Source: Planctomycetaceae bacterium
Lineage (GTDB): Bacteria; Planctomycetota; Phycisphaerae; UBA1845; UTPLA1
Assembly: GCA_006969385.1 (NCBI GenBank)
Contig: CP030884.1
Location: 372,001 to 436,000 of the forward strand
Direction: 5' to 3'
DNA length: 64,000 nt
How positions within the stretch are numbered: position 1 is the first letter of the stretch; each line of letters begins with the position of its first letter. Made by a program: the position numbers and the translations under genes. Below, piece by piece: positions 26,529 to 34,542 of the stretch. The notes beneath the pieces were generated by a model, which saw only the letters and a list, made by a program, of their open reading frames with translations, made no database searches and was not told the origin of the DNA.

Positions 26529-27491
26529 TTACGCTGTGGCCTTTTGCTGTTGTTGATTCACTTGGGCGATTTCCTTCAGCACCGCATCAATAGAAGCATC
26601 TCGTATCAACTTGTATTCAGGCAAGAACATATTGGATTTAATTTGCTCAATGTGTCTTTCCAAATAGTCATGCAGCTTATTGTCTGAATCCACCAGGATT
26701 GAATGCCGCCGCTCTTCTAGGCATACACGCCCCGCTGTTCCTGATCCAGCAAAAAAATCAAGGACTATCGAACCTTCAAATGACAATCCTCTAACAAACC
26801 GCCGAATAAGTTCGACTGGCTTTTGTGTTGGATGACCGACCCTTTCTGTTGAATTGCCGTTTAGTCTTCCTATCTCCCAAACATTGGTCGGATTTTTACC
26901 CTTTTCGATGCTCTCAGGGTTGAGCCGCTTGTCTCTTTTATATATTGCCTTGGTTGCCTCATCAAAAGGCGTTCTAACAGAGTCTAAGTCGAAATAGTAT
27001 TTCTTTGTCTTAGAAAGCCATACAGCTTCTTCATGTCTATTGGCAAAAAAACGATGTGCGCTCATTCCATTTTTATAATACCAGATTACTAGATTAACAA
27101 ATCTTAGCTCTGTTTGATGGCGCGTGTAATGAAGGACTTCGAGAAGATCGCCTTTCTTGAGGTCTTGATACTGAAAACCTCCAAAAATGACGCAATTGCC
27201 TGAATCAGTCAAAACCCTAAATATCTGGTCAAGCCACTGTTTTGCCCAATCGAGGTAATTTGGAAAGGTATCCCAATAATCTAAGTCAAGATTATATGGC
27301 GGATCTATCAAGACAAGTTGCACCGATGAATCAGGTAATGTTTTCAAAAATTCAATAGCATCTTGAATAAATACAGCATGAATTGTATGTGGCACCTTAA
27401 CTCCAGAAATGGATGCACTGTGTAACGCCCCGTCTTTTTTCAATTTGTTTAGAGCTATGTGGCCACTATTAAAGTGTGATTTGTTAGCCAT
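26529..27491 (-). CDS. N6-adenine DNA methyltransferase, M.RsrI-like (beta class), partner of the EcoRI-type nuclease
   Basis: 320 residues from MANKSHFNSG, the same start pattern and length as M.RsrI (319). Motif IV is DPPYN at residues 63-67 and motif I is DFFAGSG ending at 251. This order, catalytic motif before SAM-binding motif, is the beta class. Shared blocks with M.RsrI include FANRHEEAVW, KTKKYYFDLD, DKRLNPES and ERVGHPTQKP. It should methylate adenine in GAATTC and protect the host. M.EcoRI belongs to a different lineage, so the pair follows the RsrI arrangement. AGGA lies ~13 bases before the ATG. The nuclease gene follows after 11 bp, an order that makes protection first. The gene is A+T-rich like the nuclease. 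Confidence 0.93.
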   Translation of the reverse strand: MANKSHFNSGHIALNKLKKDGALHSASISGVKVPHTIHAVFIQDAIEFLKTLPDSSVQLVLIDPPYNLDLDYWDTFPNYLDWAKQWLDQIFRVLTDSGNCVIFGGFQYQDLKKGDLLEVLHYTRHQTELRFVNLVIWYYKNGMSAHRFFANRHEEAVWLSKTKKYYFDLDSVRTPFDEATKAIYKRDKRLNPESIEKGKNPTNVWEIGRLNGNSTERVGHPTQKPVELIRRFVRGLSFEGSIVLDFFAGSGTAGRVCLEERRHSILVDSDNKLHDYLERHIEQIKSNMFLPEYKLIRDASIDAVLKEIAQVNQQQQKATA

Positions 27492-28086
27492 TGCAGATAA
27501 TTTTCCTCTAGCGAGTTGATTGTGAGAACCATGTGATTCTTGACGCCAAACCTGATATTCCACACAAATCCGCTATTCCAAAGCACAAGAAGCTAATCTA
27601 CCGCCTCCGCGAGTCGTCGGCAAAGCTTTATCGCGGTGGGTGGCACTTCCACCGGGTTCGGGTGCCAACGGACCGCTTGCGGCCAGTGCCCTCGGGCGCA
27701 GAGAATACGCTCAAAAGTCCGAGGATGATCGACCGTATCGGTGCGTATGAATCGAGTCACACCGACCGACCTGAAAATGACGGGTGGCCCATCTCGGTAC
27801 TCCGAGGTGGGCTCGCGATTTTTCAGACGAGTAACCATCGTTACACGAGTTAGCGCGGCTCGTGAATCGAGCCCCCACGTTGGAGTACCAACATGGGGCA
27901 CCCGCCCGCCTGAAAATGGCATATTGGTGTCGCGTGACGGCTCGACATCCCCGCTCGCATCACATGCTTGCCTTGAAGGGCAAGCATGCCACCCCCGACG
28001 CAACCAGTCTCATATCCCACGCCTCAAGCCCCAAGACGCACGCCTCACGCCTCAAGTCTCAAGCCCCAAGCCCCAAGCCGACCGAA
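27492..28086. other. Intergenic region with paired palindromes and simple repeats
   Basis: No gene is supported. It must hold the promoter of the R-M genes near 27500-27590. Palindromes: gcccatctcgg-tact-ccgaggtgggc (27787-27812) and a related ccccacgttgg-agta-ccaacatgggg (27872-27897); each is flanked by cctgaaaatg. Then a gcttgccttgaagggcaagc palindrome (27966-27985) and a run of ctcaag/cccaag words (28018-28080). Confidence 0.6.
27963..27988. repeat. catgcttgcc...ggcaagcatg palindrome
   Basis: Symmetric element with related copies at 24471-24490 and 24557-24576. Each has the core word cttcaag or ttgaagg in the centre and is followed by or contains gcatgc. Confidence 0.6.
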
Positions 28087-28947
28087 CTACCCCGCATAAT
28101 CATGAAACCCCTTGCCGCTCTTCCTGCCCATATGCCCCGCGTCCACCATCTTCCTCAGTAGCGGGCAAGGTCGAAACTTCGGGTCGCCCAGGTCGCGGTG
28201 CAGCACTTCCATAATATTTAGACAAACATCTACACCGATGAAATCGGCCAGCGTCAGCGGGCCCATGGGGAAGTTGCAGCCCTGCTTCATGATCTCGTCG
28301 ATCGTCGGCGCGTCGGCCACGCCTTCCATCAGCGCGAAGGCCGCTTCGTTGATCAGCGGCATCAGCACGCGGTTACTCACAAAGCCCGGCATGTCGTTAC
28401 AGCGCAGCGGGTTCTTGCCCATTTGCTTGGCGAGCGACTCGACGGTTTCGACTGTGGCGTCGGCCGTGTCGATACCGCGAATCACTTCGACGAGCGACAT
28501 CAACGGCACAGGGTTAAAGAAGTGCATGCCGATGAACCGTTGCGGGCGATCCGTGGCGGCGGCCAGCTTGGTGATGCTGATGCTGCTGGTGTTGCTGGCC
28601 AGGATCGCGTCGGCGCTGAGCTTGCTGGTGAGGTCGGCGTAAAGCGCCTTCTTGGCGTCGAAGTTTTCGAAGATGGCTTCGATGGCGATGCCTACCTTGG
28701 AAAAATCGGCATCGTTCAACGACGAGATGGGTTTAAGGTTGTTCTTAGCGGCCTCGGCGGTTTCGCCGGGCAGTTTGCCTTTTTCGACGAGCTTGTTGAG
28801 GCTCTTCTCGATCGCGCCTTGGGCGGATTTCACCTGCTCGGCGTTTTGGTCGTACATAAACGTGGTCAGACCGGCAGTCGCCGCAACCTGCGCGATGCCG
28901 CGCCCCATGGTGCCCGAACCGATGACGATGGCGGATTGAATGCTCAT
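28087..28947 (-). CDS. hbd: 3-hydroxybutyryl-CoA / 3-hydroxyacyl-CoA dehydrogenase
   Basis: 286 residues, the usual length. The NAD-binding Rossmann motif is [18 protein letters not shown] at the N-terminus. The catalytic serine region is [14 protein letters not shown], the catalytic His is in [14 protein letters not shown] and the Asn is in [16 protein letters not shown]. The C-terminal helical domain ends [11 protein letters not shown]. It oxidises (S)-3-hydroxyacyl-CoA to the 3-oxo form with NAD+, or the reverse, in fatty-acid or butanoate metabolism in the cytosol. A GAGGAGA site lies about nine bases before the ATG. It is not in an obvious operon with other beta-oxidation genes. Confidence 0.95.
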   Translation of the reverse strand: MSIQSAIVIGSGTMGRGIAQVAATAGLTTFMYDQNAEQVKSAQGAIEKSLNKLVEKGKLPGETAEAAKNNLKPISSLNDADFSKVGIAIEAIFENFDAKKALYADLTSKLSADAILASNTSSISITKLAAATDRPQRFIGMHFFNPVPLMSLVEVIRGIDTADATVETVESLAKQMGKNPLRCNDMPGFVSNRVLMPLINEAAFALMEGVADAPTIDEIMKQGCNFPMGPLTLADFIGVDVCLNIMEVLHRDLGDPKFRPCPLLRKMVDAGHMGRKSGKGFHDYAG

Positions 28948-29070
28948 TGGTGTATCTCCTCGTGGTGCTGAATCAAGTTGATCGTTCTCGATGGATGTTC
29001 AAATCATAAACTGTTAAGTGTATCGATGAACGACGACGTGGCCAGAATCGCGCCGCTTACGGGCAATCGC

Positions 29071-29703
29071 CTAAAAACCCAACCAGGAACGAAGTTTCTG
29101 CCCCCATCCGAGCGCTTCCTCTTCACGAACCGGCGCATCGACACCCGGCAAGGGGAATGGAACGGACTGCCTCACCGCATCGTCGACAGTGACCGATATT
29201 TCCAACTGGTCTAACCATTTGCGCGTGCGCGAAGCTGGATGGGTCGGAAATTCCGAATCGTATTTGGGATTGTCAAACTCGACGCTATCACTGATCCCAT
29301 CGCGCGCGGCAAGCATTGCTTCGCGCATTCCGGTCATGCCGCGTTCTTCACAAACTGCTTGAATTACAAAACTGAAATCGCGGCGCGGAAGGGTCAATGA
29401 GCCGACGTAGGTCATGCCCGACGCCTGTTGCGGGAATTTGACGATCGTGCGCACGGCGGGCAGGCCCGCGACTTCGAGTTGGTAGGTTTCAACCCAGCGA
29501 GTATCTCCATCCAAATTCGCGTAGAAGGCAACCAGCGCTTGCTCCGTCGGAAGCGCCTGCGGAATATCGGGAGGCAAATCGAAAAAGTTGACGGCCAACC
29601 CGTCACCGTCGGGCGCGTACCATACGCGCGGATTCTCCGAATGATCCGACAGCTCTAATCCATCAAGATTGAGTTTGACCGCGTCCAACGAAACCGGCGG
29701 CAT
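29071..29703 (-). CDS. Hypothetical protein, 210 aa
   Basis: A soluble-looking protein without signal peptide or membrane segment. It starts MPPVSLDAVKLNLDGLELSD and has several beta-strand-like stretches (VWYAPDGDGLAVNFFDLPP, ETYQLEVAGLPAVRTIVKF, MTYVGSLTLPRRDFSFVIQ) and a helix with EERGMTGMREAMLAAR. The pattern resembles small alpha/beta proteins sometimes found with secretion or stress genes, but I cannot name a family. AGGGAAGGG precedes the ATG. It is divergent from the ParA gene. Confidence 0.8.
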   Translation of the reverse strand: MPPVSLDAVKLNLDGLELSDHSENPRVWYAPDGDGLAVNFFDLPPDIPQALPTEQALVAFYANLDGDTRWVETYQLEVAGLPAVRTIVKFPQQASGMTYVGSLTLPRRDFSFVIQAVCEERGMTGMREAMLAARDGISDSVEFDNPKYDSEFPTHPASRTRKWLDQLEISVTVDDAVRQSVPFPLPGVDAPVREEEALGWGQKLRSWLGF

Positions 29704-29861
29704 GGCCCTTCCCTCCGCATTGCCGTTTCAGATCAAGAACGAAAACGCAAACGTAAACGATTCACACCGTTGGAGCGAACTCACCCTTCGGCGTAGCGCC
29801 TGTCACCCACCATGTGATTTTCCACCGCCCCAACCACCATAAACTCACAAATAACAGAACC

Positions 29862-29891
29862 TTGGCATGAGCCAAATTTGTGACGTACAAT
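29862..29891 (+). promoter_or_regulatory. Candidate promoter of the parA run, overlapping an inverted repeat
   Basis: TTGGCA (29862-29867) and TACAAT (29886-29891) with an 18-bp spacer each match 5 of 6 consensus bases. The -35 region overlaps the inverted repeat ttggc-atga-gccaa (29862-29875), a possible operator. Predicted start of transcription is ~50 bp before the ParA ATG. Confidence 0.45.
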
Positions 29892-29949
29892 GTGATTAGC
29901 AAGGATGTCACCGACCCCGCCGGGTCGAGCCAGAAAGCAGCACAACGCA

Positions 29950-31041
29950 ATGGAATGCATCGCGATTATCAATCAAAAAGGCGGCGTCGGTAAGACTTCG
30001 ACCGCCGCCAATCTGGGGGCCGGGCTTGCCCAACGCGGGCTGCGCATGCTGCTGATCGATCTCGATCCGCAGGGCCATCTCACGACCCATTTCGGTCTCG
30101 ACGAAGCCGCCGTCGGTCGCGGTACCTACGAAGTGCTGACGAGCAACATGCCGCTGGCCGAGGCCACGCATAAGTATTCGCCCAATATTTCCGTCGTGCC
30201 CACGCGCGTCGATCTGGCCGCTGCCGAAACCGAACTGCTTACCGTCGTCGGTCGCGAGGTGATTCTGCAAGGGGCGCTGAGCGCGCCCGACTTGCCGTAT
30301 GACGTCGTTTTGTTTGACTGCCCGCCGTCATTGAGCGTGCTGTCGTTAAATGCGATGTCAGCCGCGTCGCGCGTGTTGATACCGGTGCAGCCGCACTTTT
30401 TGGCGTTGCAGGGTGCGGGCAAGTTGTTTGAAACCATTGCGCTCGTCTCGCAGCGCATCAATCCTAAGCTAAGCGTTCTGGGCGTCGTGATGTGCTTGTA
30501 CGACGCCGGTACGCGGTTGTCGTCCGAAGTTGTCGACGACCTTAGCGGTTTTCTTGAAGGTCATCGCGATCAGAACGTGCCCTGGCGCGACGCGCGCATC
30601 TTCGAAACGCGCATTCGCCGCAACGTCAAACTCGCGGAATGCCCCAGCTACGGTCAATCCATCTTCGAATACGCCCCCCGCAGCAATGGCGCGATCGACT
30701 ATCTTAAATTAGCCGACGAAGTCATCGGCTGCCTCGATGTCAAAACCAAAGGCATCGACCTAGCGCGCGTTACGACGCAAGTAAAGGTGATCGGTGCAAA
30801 TGAAGACTCCGAAAGCGACTTGGCGGAGCAACCGGTAGAAACCAAATCGGTCGCCTCCCAAGATGGCGTCGCTGCGGAGAACGCCGAACCGAGCGACGAG
30901 AACGAACCAAAGCGCACTGAGCAGGACGACGCGCATCCCGAATCGCACAGTGCGCCAGTCGACGATCTGGAACGCGACGCCGTAAATCGCACGCCGCCGA
31001 CGCGCACTCCGCCGCCTACCGTCGAACGTCAGGCATCTTGA
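29950..31041 (+). CDS. ParA/Soj-family partition-type ATPase
   Basis: 363 residues. It has the deviant Walker A CIAIINQKGGVGKTSTAANLG at the start, LLIDLDPQGHLTTHFG (Walker A') and VVLFDCPPSLSVLSLNAM (Walker B). Residues ~275-363 are an acidic, low-complexity tail (NEDSESDLAEQPVETKS and similar) ending in a proline-rich stretch. ParA proteins dimerise on ATP and bind DNA non-specifically to position chromosomes or large complexes. No ParB is adjacent, so it may be an orphan ParA positioning something else. It heads a tight plus-strand run with the VanZ-like and binding-protein genes. The start has only a weak ribosome site. Confidence 0.9.
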   Translation: MECIAIINQKGGVGKTSTAANLGAGLAQRGLRMLLIDLDPQGHLTTHFGLDEAAVGRGTYEVLTSNMPLAEATHKYSPNISVVPTRVDLAAAETELLTVVGREVILQGALSAPDLPYDVVLFDCPPSLSVLSLNAMSAASRVLIPVQPHFLALQGAGKLFETIALVSQRINPKLSVLGVVMCLYDAGTRLSSEVVDDLSGFLEGHRDQNVPWRDARIFETRIRRNVKLAECPSYGQSIFEYAPRSNGAIDYLKLADEVIGCLDVKTKGIDLARVTTQVKVIGANEDSESDLAEQPVETKSVASQDGVAAENAEPSDENEPKRTEQDDAHPESHSAPVDDLERDAVNRTPPTRTPPPTVERQAS

Positions 31042-31058
31042 ATTCGTACGTCGGCACT

Positions 31059-31436
31059 ATGACGTCTCGCTCACATTCCCGCGCCTGGCTGCCGGCGCTT
31101 ACGCTCGCGGCGTTCGTCGTCGCATTCGGCGCGACGCACCTGCCGCCGGGTAACGTACCCACGGCCGTCAGCCTCAACGATAAGCTGATGCACGCGCTGA
31201 CCTACATGGTATTGGGCCTTCTAACGCGCCTCAGTTTGCGCCGACAAGGGCCATCGCCAGCGTCATCGGATTCCGTCGTGAGTTTCCTAATCGTGATGAT
31301 GTACGCGTTATTCGATGAAGCGACGCAGCCCATCGTGGGACGCACGTTTGAATTGGGCGACATTGCGGCCGACACGTGTGGGGCGTTTGTCGGCGTCTTC
31401 ATAGCGTGCCTCATGTTGCGAGGAGCGCGATCATGA
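31059..31436 (+). CDS. VanZ-like membrane protein
   Basis: 125 residues with three to four hydrophobic segments (WLPALTLAAFVVAFGA, LMHALTYMVLGLLTRL, VVSFLIVMMYALFDEAT, CGAFVGVFIACLML). The VanZ signature is seen in NDKLMHALTYMVLG and DEATQPIVGRTFELGD. It is an inner-membrane protein of unclear biochemical role; VanZ itself gives low teicoplanin resistance. A TTG at 31038 would overlap the ParA stop by four bases; I prefer the ATG at 31059. Its stop overlaps the next start by ATGA, so translation is coupled. Confidence 0.8.
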   Translation: MTSRSHSRAWLPALTLAAFVVAFGATHLPPGNVPTAVSLNDKLMHALTYMVLGLLTRLSLRRQGPSPASSDSVVSFLIVMMYALFDEATQPIVGRTFELGDIAADTCGAFVGVFIACLMLRGARS

Positions 31437-32482
31437 TTATCGATTCGAGCCGCATGTTTGCTCGTCGCTCGCTGCGCGCTACGGTCGCTCACTTGCGTCA
31501 CATCATTTGCGCCGTGTTGGCGTTTTCGCTGCTATGCGTCACCGGGACGTGCGATGGTCCGCCGCCCGGCACACCGCGACCTGAGACCGTCGCACGTGTC
31601 GGCGTTCGCAAAGTCGCCGTCGTCGGACCCACTGCCGAGCAGCCGGTTTGGCCGATCATCCGCAACCATGCCGCCGCGCTCGAAGCGGCCGATCGCCACA
31701 CGCGCTTTGTGTTCTTTGAACCTACTGCCGACACGCCGCTCGCCTTGCGCCAAACGCTGACCGACATCACCAGATCCGACTGCGGCGCCGTGTTCGTTTT
31801 CTCGCCGTTGGTCGTGAACAGCGTGGATGAAATCGATCGGCTCGCGATCGGCGGCAAGCGCGTGGTGCTCGTCGGAACCGACGCCCCGCGCTCGCGCCGC
31901 GCTGTTTATTGCGGCCCTTCCAACAGCGAGTTGGGGCGCGCCGCCGCCGACGTATGCGTTGAGCTGATGCCCGCAGGTCGGCAAACGGTGATGCTGATGC
32001 ACGGCAGCACCGACAGGCTAACCTCCGCAGCACGCCTGACGGGATTTAAGGACCAACTGGAACGCAACAGCGCGCTCGAAATATTTAAGGAGCTCAACTG
32101 CGAAGATGATACAATCGAAGCGCAGCGCATGTTGCGCCGACAGTCGCGCCTGTATCCGCGCGTCGGCTCGTTCGTGATGCTCGATGATTGGGCCTTTCGC
32201 AATGTCAAAATCGATGAGCGGCTTACCCCCGCCGAAGCCATCGCGATCGTTTGCGGCGACTCGGCTCACCTGCGCGAATTGTTGCGCCGCCACGAAGTCG
32301 ATTGCATCATCGGTTACAACGTTTCACAAAGTGTCGAGTCAGGCCTGCGCGTCGCGAGCCGTTTGGCGGCCGACGGTCCGGAAGAAGCGTTGACCGAAGT
32401 CAGCACGCCTCCGATCATCGTGAAGATCGACGACATCGACGCACACGAAGCGCGTTGGAGTTCTTGGGGCACACCCAAATAG
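31433..32482 (+). CDS. Periplasmic binding protein-like (LacI/ribose-binding type) secreted protein
   Basis: 349 residues with an N-terminal signal-like region (HIICAVLAFSLLCVTGTC). A Cys follows, but TGTC is not a good lipobox. Then a type I periplasmic binding fold is seen: VAVVGPTAEQPVWPII, CGAVFVFSPLVVNS, KRVVLVGTDAPRSRRAVYCG, SNSELGRAAADVCVELMPAG, TGFKDQLERNS and VDCIIGYNVSQSVESGLRVA. This resembles sugar ABC-transporter binding proteins, but no permease or ATPase lies nearby. Ligand unknown. The start overlaps the VanZ stop (ATGA) and has GAGGAG seven to eight bases upstream. Confidence 0.8.
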   Translation: MIIDSSRMFARRSLRATVAHLRHIICAVLAFSLLCVTGTCDGPPPGTPRPETVARVGVRKVAVVGPTAEQPVWPIIRNHAAALEAADRHTRFVFFEPTADTPLALRQTLTDITRSDCGAVFVFSPLVVNSVDEIDRLAIGGKRVVLVGTDAPRSRRAVYCGPSNSELGRAAADVCVELMPAGRQTVMLMHGSTDRLTSAARLTGFKDQLERNSALEIFKELNCEDDTIEAQRMLRRQSRLYPRVGSFVMLDDWAFRNVKIDERLTPAEAIAIVCGDSAHLRELLRRHEVDCIIGYNVSQSVESGLRVASRLAADGPEEALTEVSTPPIIVKIDDIDAHEARWSSWGTPK

Positions 32483-32621
32483 CGACGCACTTAACGCGTT
32501 TGAATGCACGAAACACGCGTTCGACAGCATCAAGCAACCTCATATAATCAAAATTGCTTTGCATGCTGAGGTAGCCTTTCGTTGGGTCGCAGCAGCATGC
32601 CGCAGCAGGATCGCGCCTCGT

Positions 32622-33845
32622 ATGATGCTTTCGCCCATCGGCAAACAAAATGATCCTCATCGCCAATCGCGTAACCGATGGTCGTTAGGCCGGCACGGTT
32701 GCATCGCCATGGTGTTAATGCTTTGGCTGAGCGCGACCGGCTGCTCGAACATCGTTAAATTCGCCGTCGATAAAACGCAGCCGCAAGGTGAAAAGATTCG
32801 CGGTATCACTTACTACCTCGGGGGGGCCGGGCCGGTTGGTAACATCGGATCGTTCGATATCCCCCGCGGTCTGCGTCGCGCCGGGTATCAGGGTCACTTT
32901 GAAGTCTTTCCGTGGCAAACGATTTCCCACGCGACCGATCAGATATTCATCGCGCGCAATCGCTCCAAAGCGCAAGATCTTGCCGAAGACATCCGCCGCT
33001 ACCGTCGGCTTTATCCTGATGCGCCGATTCATGTCATCGCGCTCTCGGCCGGTACCGGCGTCGCGACGTTTGCGTTGGAATACCTGCCCGAGTCGATCGA
33101 TATCGAAACCGTTATCTACCTTGGCTGCAGCATGTCTTCGAGATACGACATGACGCGCGCCCTGCGCCGCATTCGCGGCCGCCTTTACGTGCTGCATTCT
33201 ACTGCCGACGAAGTGTTGAAGAATGTCGTCTGGTACACCGGCACCGTCGATCGCGCCAGCAGCGACGCGGGTATCGCTGGCCTCGAAGGGTTCTACACGC
33301 CCGGCAATCTGTTTCCTGATACCGAACGGCAATACCTCAAGCTGATCAACGTACCGTATCGATCCGAGTTCGAGTCGTCCGGTTACGGCGGCGGTCATAC
33401 CTCGGCAACGAGTACCGACTTTGTGCAACGCTATCTCGCGCCGGCGATCATGGGCGACCCGACGCCGCTATTAGGCCGCGCGCAATATCAGGCACCGCAA
33501 CCTCCCGCGCGCCGCGAACCGCCTGCTGACAATCGCACCGACGAACCAATCCCACCGCCGTGGCCAACGCTGCCGAATCAGCGGACAACGCCCCCCGATA
33601 ATGAGAGCGAGCCAGATGGCGCACGCGATGCTTATGACGATGATGCGGCTTCGACGGGTGCCGATGCGCCTACAACGAACACGGATGATCCGCTGCGCCC
33701 GCCGCCAACCGAACCGACCGGCGGCAGTATCCGCGCCAACCCAGAAACCGCAGACCCCGAACCAGACCCGTCACCTGCAACCGAAGGCGATCCCGCCGAT
33801 CCCAATCCGCCCGTCCCCGATCCCGATTCAGAAAGCGCGGGCTAG
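32622..33845 (+). CDS. Putative alpha/beta-hydrolase lipoprotein with Pro/Asp-rich tail
   Basis: 407 residues from MMLSPIGKQND; a basic stretch precedes a hydrophobic helix and the lipobox SATGC (VLMLWLSATGC). The core, residues ~50-270, reads ITYYLGGAGPVGN, LRRAGYQGHFEVFPW, YPDAPIHVIALSAGTGVATF and LYVLHSTADEVL, then SGYGGGHTSAT. ALSAGTG matches a nucleophile elbow with Ala in the first glycine position; the GGGH motif could provide the catalytic His. Residues ~285-407 are low complexity, rich in P, D, E and T. A paralogue lies at 61615-62355. The ATG at 32709 is an alternative start. It ends three bases before the TetR gene. Confidence 0.72.
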   Translation: MMLSPIGKQNDPHRQSRNRWSLGRHGCIAMVLMLWLSATGCSNIVKFAVDKTQPQGEKIRGITYYLGGAGPVGNIGSFDIPRGLRRAGYQGHFEVFPWQTISHATDQIFIARNRSKAQDLAEDIRRYRRLYPDAPIHVIALSAGTGVATFALEYLPESIDIETVIYLGCSMSSRYDMTRALRRIRGRLYVLHSTADEVLKNVVWYTGTVDRASSDAGIAGLEGFYTPGNLFPDTERQYLKLINVPYRSEFESSGYGGGHTSATSTDFVQRYLAPAIMGDPTPLLGRAQYQAPQPPARREPPADNRTDEPIPPPWPTLPNQRTTPPDNESEPDGARDAYDDDAASTGADAPTTNTDDPLRPPPTEPTGGSIRANPETADPEPDPSPATEGDPADPNPPVPDPDSESAG

Positions 33846-33848
33846 GGA

Positions 33849-34472
33849 ATGCCCAAAAAGAAGACCACCTCACGCCGCATGAAGGCGACCGACCGTCGGC
33901 GGCATCTGATCGAAGCCGCCGTCGCCTGCTTTGCCGAACACGGCTATCAAGGCACAACGACTGCCAAACTGGCCAAAGCCGCCGCCGTTTCCGAGCCGGT
34001 GTTGTATCAACACTTTAAGAGCAAGCAGGAGTTGTTCGTCTGCCTCGTTGAAGAAATCGGTAAAGAGGTGATTCGCAATTGGCGCCGGGCCATCGCCCCG
34101 TTGACCTCACCGATGGATCAATTGCGATTGCTGTTCCGATTGAACCCGGCGATTACCGATCCGCATACCAGCCAGTTGTATCAAGTGATCTTCATGGCCC
34201 AAACCGAAATCGGCGACCCGGCCGTATTGGCGGCGCTGCAGGCACACTACGAACAGTACGCTCGCTTCCTCGGCAACCTGATAAAACGCGCCCAACGCGC
34301 CGGCCAAGTACGACGCGACGTGCCCGCCCACGGGCTCGCGTGGCAGTTGGTACACGCCGCCATCGGTTTCGCATTTATCAAACCGCTCAATATTCCCGGC
34401 CACGCCACGCCCGCCAACGTCGAGCAAACCATCGGCCTGCTGGTCGAAATGTTGGCTGCCGATCGCGCTTAG
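33849..34472 (+). CDS. TetR/AcrR-family transcriptional regulator
   Basis: 207 residues. The N-terminal helix-turn-helix (residues ~15-60) reads RRRHLIEAAVACFAEHGYQG, TTAKLAKAAAVSEPVLYQHF and KSKQELF, a canonical TetR DNA-binding domain. The C-terminal helical ligand domain has no diagnostic features. It starts three bases after the hydrolase stop, so it is probably co-transcribed and may regulate that operon. The operator is not identified. Confidence 0.93.
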   Translation: MPKKKTTSRRMKATDRRRHLIEAAVACFAEHGYQGTTTAKLAKAAAVSEPVLYQHFKSKQELFVCLVEEIGKEVIRNWRRAIAPLTSPMDQLRLLFRLNPAITDPHTSQLYQVIFMAQTEIGDPAVLAALQAHYEQYARFLGNLIKRAQRAGQVRRDVPAHGLAWQLVHAAIGFAFIKPLNIPGHATPANVEQTIGLLVEMLAADRA

Positions 34473-34542
34473 GCACGGCGGGCCTGTATTCGCCTACGAT
34501 ATCGATTAACCTTTGCTCAAATCCCGAAAGGAATCGATATCC

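Noticed and set aside
28018..28080. Run of 'ctcaagccccaag' words as a possible array
   Set aside because: Irregular simple-sequence repeats with no constant unit length; likely slippage.
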